Positions 30,872-41,045 of a stretch of DNA of 41,045 bases are shown in pieces. Under the pieces are notes generated by a model. That model saw nothing but the letters and a program-made list of their open reading frames with translations, was not told where the DNA came from and ran no database searches. This DNA is from Lachnospiraceae bacterium (GTDB lineage: Bacteria; Bacillota; Clostridia; Lachnospirales; Lachnospiraceae). Location: assembly GCA_017428265.1 (NCBI GenBank), contig JAFRRD010000031.1:1-41045 (forward strand), in the 5' to 3' direction. Made by a program: the position numbers and the translations under genes. Numbering within the stretch: the first letter of the stretch is position 1; each line of letters begins with the position of its first letter.

Positions 30872-30917
30872 CCTCCCGTCCCCCGGTGAGGCGGTTCATA
30901 AACTCTTAAGATTTCTC

Positions 30918-30943
30918 CGCCGGCGGCTTTCTTGCCACCGGCG
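30918..30943 (+). terminator. Hairpin after the AEC genes, probable weak terminator
   Basis: CGCCGGCGG (30918-30926) pairs with CCACCGGCG (30935-30943) with one mismatch, followed by TTTCTCT. It overlaps the -35 box of the next promoter. Confidence 0.5.
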
Positions 30944-30960
30944 TTTCTCTATGTTATAAT
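30932..30960 (+). promoter_or_regulatory. Promoter of the uvrB operon
   Basis: TTGCCA (30932-30937), 5/6 to the -35 consensus, then exactly 17 bases and a perfect TATAAT (30955-30960). The start would be near 30967, about 45 bases before the uvrB ATG. An inverted repeat GTGAAA (30969-30974) / TTTCAC (30985-30990) falls at the start of the transcript. I see no LexA box of the Firmicutes type nearby. Confidence 0.78.
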
Positions 30961-31011
30961 GATACTTTGTGAAAGTGGGGGAATTTTCACGAAGAGGAGA
31001 GACATTGCAGC

Positions 31012-33009
<1,998 letters not shown>

Positions 33010-33013
33010 CGCT

Positions 33014-35867
<2,854 letters not shown>

Positions 35868-35875
<8 letters not shown>

Positions 35876-37397
35876 ATTTGACAACAATAAACGCACGGAC
35901 GATGACGTGGATACCGATATCCTCGACGCGGTCGACGAAGAGAAAAAAGACGCGCCCGGAGCGCCCGAAAGCGGAAACGGCTCGGGCAGCGGCTCCGGCG
36001 AAGAACCGCCGAAGCGCCGCACCGAACGCTACTGCAGCATGTGCCACCGCCCGGAAAGCAAAACGAGCGGTATGATGCAGCTGCCCGGCGGCTTCAATAT
36101 CTGCACGGACTGTATGCAGAAGTCGTTCGACAGCTTCAATCAGAGCGGGCTGGACATCAACAGCCTGCCGAAGATCCCGATCGGCCGCATCGAACTCGGC
36201 CGCATCCGGCCCGAGCAGGTGCAGCAGGGCATGAAGAAGAAAAAGACCGAAGCGGAGAAGCAGGCCGAGCGCCTGACCATGAAGGACATCCCGCGCCCGC
36301 ACCGCATCAAGGCGATGCTGGACGAGTACGTGGTCGGCCAGGAACGGGCCAAGAAAGCCATGTCCGTTGCGGTCTACAACCATTACAAACGCGTCTTCTG
36401 CGAGAAGAAGGACGGCATCGAGATCGAGAAGTCGAACATGCTGATGATCGGGCCGACCGGCTCGGGCAAGACCTATCTCGTGAAGACGCTTGCGAAGCTC
36501 CTCAAGGTGCCGCTGGCGATCGCGGACGCGACCAGCCTGACCGAAGCCGGCTACATCGGCGACGACATCGAGAGCGTGCTGTCGAAGCTCCTCGCGGCGT
36601 CGGACAACGACGTCGACCGCGCCGAACACGGCATCGTTTACATCGATGAGATCGACAAGATCGCAAAGAAGCAGAACATGACGAGCCGCGACGTTTCCGG
36701 CGAATCGGTGCAGCAGGAACTCCTGAAAATGCTCGAGGGCACGCGGATGGAGATCCCGGTCGGCGCGACCAGCAAGAACCCGATGGTGCCCACGACCGTG
36801 ATCGATACGAGCAACATCCTCTTCATCTGCGGCGGCGCCTTCCCCGAGATGGAAAACATCATCCGCGAGCGCCTGAACAAGGCCTCCGCCATCGGCTTTG
36901 CCGGCGAACTGAAGACCGGCGAGGGCGGGGCGGACGATCCCGACATCCTGATGAAGGCCACGATGGACGACCTCCGGAAGTTCGGGATGATCCCCGAATT
37001 CCTCGGCCGCCTGCCGGTGCTGGTGACGCTTGAAAACCTGACCCGGGATTCCCTCGTCCGCATTCTGAAGGAACCGAAGAACGCGATCCTGAAACAGTAT
37101 GTGAAGCTTCTCGCGATGGACGAGGTGGACCTCCGCTTTGAGGAAGGCGCGCTCGAACTGATCGCCGAGAAGGCCATGGAAAAGAAGACCGGCGCCCGCG
37201 CGCTCCGCGCCATCCTGGAGGAATACATGCTCGACATCATGTACGAGATCCCGAAGGACGACAACATCGGGCGCGTCACGATAACCCGGGAATACCTCGA
37301 GAAAAAGGGCGGCCCGAAGATCGAACTGCGGGGCCAGTTCGCTCTGCCGGACAATGCGGCCGGGATCGGTGAAGGCACGCCGAAGGAGACGGTATGA
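35868..37397 (+). CDS. clpX: ClpX-type AAA+ unfoldase, atypical
   Basis: A 509-residue ClpX-family protein, about 80-90 longer than usual. An acidic, Ser/Gly-rich tail of 50 residues precedes the zinc domain (C56, C59, C79, C82), and the linker to the ATPase is long and Lys-rich. The AAA+ core has Walker A 'GPTGSGKT' (195-202), Walker B 'VYIDEIDK' (D260, E261) and the ClpP-docking loop IGF at 342-344. Two substrate-contact signatures differ from standard ClpX: the pore loop is GYIG (228-231) not GYVG, and the RKH loop reads SKN (302-304). Hence it may be a paralogue with its own substrates. I start at ATG 35868 behind AGGAGG; the in-frame ATG at 35793 is deep inside uvrA. No clpP is nearby. 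The stop overlaps mazG (ATGA). Confidence 0.85.
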
Positions 37398-37810
37398 AGC
37401 GTGAACTGAAGGAACGCTATGACATGGACGAGCTCCGGGAGATCATCCACGAGCTCCGCGGCGAGGGGGGATGCCCCTGGGACCGCACGCTCAACTATGT
37501 GACGCTGAAGCCTTTCATCCTGGACGAGTCGCAGGAGGTGCAGGAGGCTGTTGACCGCGGCGACATGGAGAACCTCTGTGAGGAACTCGGCGACGTGCTG
37601 CTGCAGATCCTGCTCTACAGCGACATGGCCGACGCGGACGGGTATTTCAGCTTTGACGACGTCATTACGGCCTGCGCTCAGAAGATGGTGCGCCGGCATC
37701 CGCACGTCTTCGGCGACGAGAAGGCGGACACGCCCGAGGAGGCACTGAACATCTGGCACCGGGTCAAGGCAGAGGAAAAGGCGGCCCGCAGGGCGGCAAA
37801 AGGAGAATGA
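37394..37810 (+). CDS. mazG: MazG-type nucleotide pyrophosphohydrolase
   Basis: A 138-residue single MazG domain that hydrolyses non-canonical or excess nucleoside triphosphates to monophosphates. The family opening 'LRGEGGCPWDRTLNYVTLKPFILDES' and the metal-binding acidic residues in 'ESQEVQEA' and 'CEELGDVLLQ' (ExxE ... EExxD) are present, then 'KMVRRHPHVFGD'. The Bacillus orthologue YabN carries an additional methyltransferase domain that is absent here. The ATG overlaps the clpX stop by 4 bases; the next gene follows after one base. Position before rqcP and divIC matches the Firmicutes yabN-yabO-divIC order. Confidence 0.92.
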   Translation: MKRELKERYDMDELREIIHELRGEGGCPWDRTLNYVTLKPFILDESQEVQEAVDRGDMENLCEELGDVLLQILLYSDMADADGYFSFDDVITACAQKMVRRHPHVFGDEKADTPEEALNIWHRVKAEEKAARRAAKGE

Positions 37811-37811
37811 A

Positions 37812-38051
37812 ATGCGGCTGGACAAATATCTGAAGGTCTCGCGCCTGATCAAGCGGCGCACCGTAGCGAACGAAGCCTGCGATGCGGGCCGGGTCACGGC
37901 CAACGGCCGCCCGGTAAAGGCCTCCTATGAGGTCAAGCCCGGCGACGTCCTGGAGATCGGCTTCGGCAACCGTGCCGTGAAGGTACGGGTCCTGAGCGTG
38001 CAGGAGACCGTGCGCAAGGAAGAGGCCGACGGCCTGTTCGAATATCTGTAG
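37812..38051 (+). CDS. rqcP: S4-domain RNA-binding protein RqcP (YabO)
   Basis: A 79-residue S4 domain protein: 'MRLDKYLKVSRLIKRRTVANEACDAGRV' is the classic S4 RNA-binding start, followed by 'VNGRPVKASYEVKPGDVLEI'-type sequence. Both length and position (directly after mazG, before divIC) match Bacillus RqcP/YabO, which helps the ribosome quality-control factor RqcH add alanine tails on stalled 50S subunits. Hsp15 is the related Gram-negative protein, but is longer. The gene begins one base after the mazG stop, with AGGAGAAATG-like spacing. RqcH is not in the window. Confidence 0.88.
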   Translation: MRLDKYLKVSRLIKRRTVANEACDAGRVTANGRPVKASYEVKPGDVLEIGFGNRAVKVRVLSVQETVRKEEADGLFEYL

Positions 38052-38061
38052 AGGTGTACCC

Positions 38062-38427
38062 GTGAACAAGAACGAAGAGCAGTTTGAAGAGCGCATGGCC
38101 GAGGCCCGCATCGAGCGGGAGGCCAAGGCGCAGAAGGCCCGCCGGGAACGCCGGCAGCGCAGGGCTTCGGTCATCGCGCTGGCGGTGGTCGCGCTGTTCC
38201 TGATCGTCGGCATGGGCATTTACATCCGTTCACTGAAGCAGAAAGAGGCGGGATATCTGGCCCGCGAGAGCGAACTGGCCGCCGAACTGCAGCAGGAGGA
38301 GAGAATTGCCGAACAGCTGGATCTGGAGACGCGCCTGAGACAGACGCTGAAGTACATTGAGCAGGTGGCGCGTGAAAAACTCGGCCTGGTCTTTCCGGGC
38401 GACGTCATCGTCAAACCGGGCGAATAG
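38062..38427 (+). CDS. divIC: Septum formation initiator family protein (FtsB/DivIC)
   Basis: A 121-residue bitopic membrane protein. The first 33 residues are highly charged (cytoplasmic), residues 34-52 form one membrane segment ('VIALAVVALFLIVGMGIYI'), and the rest is an extracellular coiled coil ('ELAAELQQEERIAEQLDLETRL') ending in 'EQVAREKLGLVFPGDVI', the FtsB/DivIC signature. It takes part in the divisome with FtsL and DivIB. The start is GTG at 38062, preceded by GAGGTG. It sits where divIC lies in other Firmicutes, between rqcP and tilS, but here without yabP and yabQ. Confidence 0.88.
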   Translation: MNKNEEQFEERMAEARIEREAKAQKARRERRQRRASVIALAVVALFLIVGMGIYIRSLKQKEAGYLARESELAAELQQEERIAEQLDLETRLRQTLKYIEQVAREKLGLVFPGDVIVKPGE

Positions 38428-38432
38428 AAGAA

Positions 38433-39881
38433 ATGAAGACCGGACGGATGAGCACGGAAGTCCGGGAAAGAAAGAGGCAGAGCCTGATGGAACGGCGGAC
38501 GGCGGAATACATCCGGAAACATGAGCTGCTGGCTCCGGGCGAGCGCGTTGTCTGCGCGCTTTCCGGGGGCTGTGATTCCGTCTGCCTGCTTTTGCTTCTG
38601 ACGAAACTTGCCGGGGAACTCGGGCTCGGCGGGGTCTCGGCCCTGCACGTTCATCACGGGATCCGCGGCGAAGAGGCGGACCGCGACGAAACTTTCTGCC
38701 GGGCGCTCTGCGAAAGGCTCGGCGTGCCGCTGACCGTGCGGCATGAGGACATTCCGGCGATCGCCGCGGAAAGCGGAGAGAGCCTTGAGGAAGCCGGGAG
38801 GCGCCGCCGCCTGGAGATTTTTGTCGAAGAGGCAAAGCGGCTCGGCGCGAAGGTGGCAGCCGCCCATCATCTGAACGATCAGGCGGAAACCCTTCTCTTC
38901 AACCTGATCCGCGGGACAGGCCCGGCCGGCCTTGCCGGCATGAAGCCGCTCCGCGAAGATGACAGAGGTTTTACCCTGATCCGCCCGCTGCTGTGGGCTT
39001 CGCGGGAGGAGACCGAGGCGTATGTCAGGGCCCGGGGTGAAAGCTGGTGTGAGGATCAGACCAACCGTTCCGGGGACAATGACCGGAGCTGCCTGCGGAC
39101 AGAAGTCCTGCCCGTGCTGGAAGACCTCCGGTCCGGCGCCGCGCGGCATATCGCGGCCCTGGCGGAAAAGCAGGCGGCGCAGGAGGCCTTCCTGGACCGG
39201 CTGGCAGACAAAGCACTGGCCGCGGCAGGCCGCCCGGACGGGAGCCTGGACACAGACGTCCTCCGCAGCGAAGACCCGGTCCTCCGGCAGCGCAGCCTGG
39301 CCCTCTGGCTCGAACGAAACGGCGGGCTCAGGGACGTCGGCGAAGTGCATTTTGCCGCGCTGGAAGACCTGCTCGAAGGCCAAAGCGGCAGGCGGACCGA
39401 TCTTCCCGGAGACCGCAGCGTCCTTCGCGAACAACAGGGCCTGCGCCTGATCTCCGGCACTGCACATGACGGCGCATCCGCCGCAGAAGAAGACCGCAAC
39501 ACCGACCTTTCGGCAGACTTTTCGGTGACGGTATTTCCCGCCGGGAAAAACCCGGAGATCCCGAAAAAAGAGTATACGAAACGGCTGGATTATGATACAA
39601 TTACTGGAACGCTGTGTTTCCGCACGAGGCGAAAAGGCGATTATCTGACGCTTCCGGGCGGAGGCAGGCAGAGCCTGCAGGACTTTTTCGTCAACGAAAA
39701 GATCCCGCTGGGCGAACGGGACAAAGTACCGCTCGCGGCGGACGGCAGCCACGTCCTGTGGATCGTGGGACACCGCATTTCCGCAGCGGCAAAAATAACG
39801 GACAACACCAATACGATCATTGAGATCCGATACGGGGGAGATTATGAAAAAACATCATCTTGGGGTTCTGATCAGCAGTGA
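38433..39881 (+). CDS. tilS: tRNA(Ile)-lysidine synthase
   Basis: A 482-residue enzyme that attaches lysine to C34 of the AUA-reading isoleucine tRNA, changing its codon from AUG to AUA. The PP-loop ATP motif is SGGCDS at residues 44-49; 'LHVHHGIRGEEADRDE' and 'AAHHLNDQAETLLFNLIRGTG' are hallmark motifs. The C-terminal domain 'RRKGDYL...SLQDFFVNEKIP..ERDKVPLAADG' completes the family. Start at ATG 38433 with an AGAAG-like site; downstream ATGs at 38448 and 38487 are alternatives, since the first 18 residues are poorly conserved in style. It overlaps hpt by 38 bases. Confidence 0.93.
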   Translation: MKTGRMSTEVRERKRQSLMERRTAEYIRKHELLAPGERVVCALSGGCDSVCLLLLLTKLAGELGLGGVSALHVHHGIRGEEADRDETFCRALCERLGVPLTVRHEDIPAIAAESGESLEEAGRRRRLEIFVEEAKRLGAKVAAAHHLNDQAETLLFNLIRGTGPAGLAGMKPLREDDRGFTLIRPLLWASREETEAYVRARGESWCEDQTNRSGDNDRSCLRTEVLPVLEDLRSGAARHIAALAEKQAAQEAFLDRLADKALAAAGRPDGSLDTDVLRSEDPVLRQRSLALWLERNGGLRDVGEVHFAALEDLLEGQSGRRTDLPGDRSVLREQQGLRLISGTAHDGASAAEEDRNTDLSADFSVTVFPAGKNPEIPKKEYTKRLDYDTITGTLCFRTRRKGDYLTLPGGGRQSLQDFFVNEKIPLGERDKVPLAADGSHVLWIVGHRISAAAKITDNTNTIIEIRYGGDYEKTSSWGSDQQ

Positions 39882-40380
39882 AGAAGTCGAAGCGCGCATC
39901 CGCGAAGTCGCCGCGCAGATCAGCAGGGATTATGAAGGCAAGCAGCTTCATATGATCTGCATCCTGAAGGGCAGCGTCCCGTTCATGTGCGAACTGGCCA
40001 AATACATCACGGTTCCGGTGACCTTTGACTACATGAGCTGCTCGAGCTACGGCGGCGGCACGGTGTCCAGCGGCGCGGTCCGCATGAACAAGGACCTGGA
40101 CGAGCCGATCGAGGGACGCCACGTCCTTATCATTGAGGACATCATCGACTCCGGCAACACGCTGTGGTACCTGCAGGATATCCTGGCCCGCCGCAGACCG
40201 GCTTCCCTGAAACTCGCGACCCTGCTTGACAAACCGTCGCGCCGGGTGCATCCGGAGGTTGTGGTGGACTACTGCGGCTTTACCATTGAGGACAAATTCG
40301 TGGTCGGTTACGGCCTGGACTATGACCAGTACTACCGCAACCTGAACTACATCGGCTACGTGATCTTTGACGAGGAATAA
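39844..40380 (+). CDS. hpt: Hypoxanthine phosphoribosyltransferase
   Basis: A 178-residue purine salvage enzyme that makes IMP or GMP from hypoxanthine or guanine and PRPP. The PRPP motif 'EDIIDSGNT' is at 98-106, the 'LKGSVPFM' loop at 41-48 and the C-terminal '[14 protein letters not shown]' base-binding segment is present. I chose ATG 39844 because GGGGGAG is right upstream; an in-frame ATG at 39820 lies further into tilS and has no site. It overlaps the tilS end by 38 bases in another frame, so translation may be coupled. The tilS-hpt-ftsH order is the common one in Firmicutes. Confidence 0.95.
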   Translation: MKKHHLGVLISSEEVEARIREVAAQISRDYEGKQLHMICILKGSVPFMCELAKYITVPVTFDYMSCSSYGGGTVSSGAVRMNKDLDEPIEGRHVLIIEDIIDSGNTLWYLQDILARRRPASLKLATLLDKPSRRVHPEVVVDYCGFTIEDKFVVGYGLDYDQYYRNLNYIGYVIFDEE

Positions 40381-40394
40381 TTAAGGAGTTTTTT

Positions 40395-41045
40395 ATGAAC
40401 CAGAACCAGCCGCAGATGCAGCGCCGAAGCCCCGGAATCGCGATCCTGCTGCTTGTGGTGCTGTCCATCGTGTTCTATGCCATTGCGCTGGGCGGAAACC
40501 GGAACAGTAAGGAAGTGTACCTGAGCGAGTTCATCGACTGTCTGGAGAAAAACATCGTGACGGACGTGACCATCAAACAGAACACCGACGTACCGACCGG
40601 CACAGTCTATTTCAACATCGACGACGACAAGACCAATTACTACTTCTATACCGGCGACACCGGCGAAGTCCAGGTCATGCTGATGCAGTACCAGAACAAC
40701 GGTGCCAAGCTGAAATGGACGATGACCGACGTGCAGTCGAAGACGGACGTGTGGACGATCATTTCGATCGTGCTGACGGTCGGCGTGCTGGCCTTCGTGG
40801 TCATCATGCTGGTCCGCGCGAACGGCGGAGGCGGCGCGAACGCGAAGATGCTTGACTTCGGCAAGAGCCGGGCGACGCTCGTGAAGGGAAGCAAGACGAC
40901 CTTCAAGGACGTGGCCGGCTTGCAGGAGGAAAAAGAGGACCTCGAGGAGATCGTGGATTTCCTGAAGGATCCGAAGAAATACACCGACCTCGGCGCGCGG
41001 ATCCCGAAGGGCATCCTGCTCGTCGGCCCGCCCGGCACCGGCAAG
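40395..41045 (+). CDS. ftsH: ATP-dependent zinc metalloprotease FtsH, N-terminal part
   Basis: The first 217 codons of ftsH; the gene runs off the right end. FtsH is a membrane-anchored AAA+ protease that degrades membrane and regulatory proteins. Two membrane segments are visible (about residues 14-33 and 119-141) flanking an extracytoplasmic domain of some 85 residues. The AAA region begins with '[28 protein letters not shown]' style sequence and the window stops at the Lys of the Walker A motif GPPGTGK (211-217). TAAGGAG lies upstream of ATG 40395. The zinc-protease domain lies outside the window. Confidence 0.95.
   Translation, partial: MNQNQPQMQRRSPGIAILLLVVLSIVFYAIALGGNRNSKEVYLSEFIDCLEKNIVTDVTIKQNTDVPTGTVYFNIDDDKTNYYFYTGDTGEVQVMLMQYQNNGAKLKWTMTDVQSKTDVWTIISIVLTVGVLAFVVIMLVRANGGGGANAKMLDFGKSRATLVKGSKTTFKDVAGLQEEKEDLEEIVDFLKDPKKYTDLGARIPKGILLVGPPGTGK

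Overview
The window is about 60% G+C and reads as a chromosomal segment of a high-GC member of the Firmicutes, most likely Clostridia (Lachnospiraceae or a relative). The best evidence is the block mazG - rqcP - divIC - tilS - hpt - ftsH at the right end, which follows the Bacillus/Clostridium yabN-yabO-divIC-tilS-hprT-ftsH order. The sporulation genes yabP, yabQ and spoIIE, which interrupt this block in spore formers, are absent. A tandem glycine riboswitch, a split glycine decarboxylase (GcvPA/GcvPB) and an ISL3-family element fit the same assignment. The genus is not determined.

Layout. 1-2165: end of an M20 peptidase, an RlmI-type rRNA methyltransferase and a C26 glutamine-amidotransferase-like hydrolase. 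2201-8355: glycine cleavage operon with promoter, tandem glycine riboswitch and terminator, then a gcvT::glyA-like fusion, gcvH, gcvPA, gcvPB and a strong hairpin. The fusion joins aminomethyltransferase to a divergent serine hydroxymethyltransferase, so one polypeptide could both make and use methylene-tetrahydrofolate. 8406-9907: two polytopic membrane proteins (DUF5058 and an unnamed partner), closed by a bidirectional terminator.

10031-22530: a catabolic island. A leftward rpiR-type regulator and a ROK-family protein face a rightward operon across a control region with five CTTTCA/TGAAAG half-sites. The operon holds a hydantoinase/oxoprolinase (HyuA) without HyuB, an ImmA/IrrE-like zincin, an ion-transporter-superfamily permease, a TIM-barrel protein, an FAD oxidoreductase, a vestigial flavoprotein start, a Gfo/Idh/MocA dehydrogenase, an AGE-family epimerase and NagA, then a strong terminator. 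I do not recognise this combination as a described pathway. It looks like uptake and breakdown of an unusual N-acylated or lactam-containing amino sugar (inference), and is the best candidate for an undescribed system here.

22532-25043: a complete ISL3-family insertion sequence (22540-23973) with 25-bp imperfect inverted repeats and an 8-bp target duplication, then a leftward Gfo/Idh/MocA gene broken by a one-base frameshift. 25242-30871: a DIP1984-family gene, divergent nudC, hslO behind a large RNA hairpin, an overlapping membrane zincin (DUF3810) and two tandem AEC-family carriers.

30932-41045: a strong promoter, then uvrB, uvrA, an atypical clpX starting inside the uvrA stop region, mazG, rqcP, divIC, tilS, hpt and the first 217 codons of ftsH, nearly all overlapping or separated by a few bases. 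The ClpX has changed pore-loop and RKH-loop signatures and may be a paralogue of the housekeeping enzyme. No tRNA, rRNA or CRISPR array was recognised.
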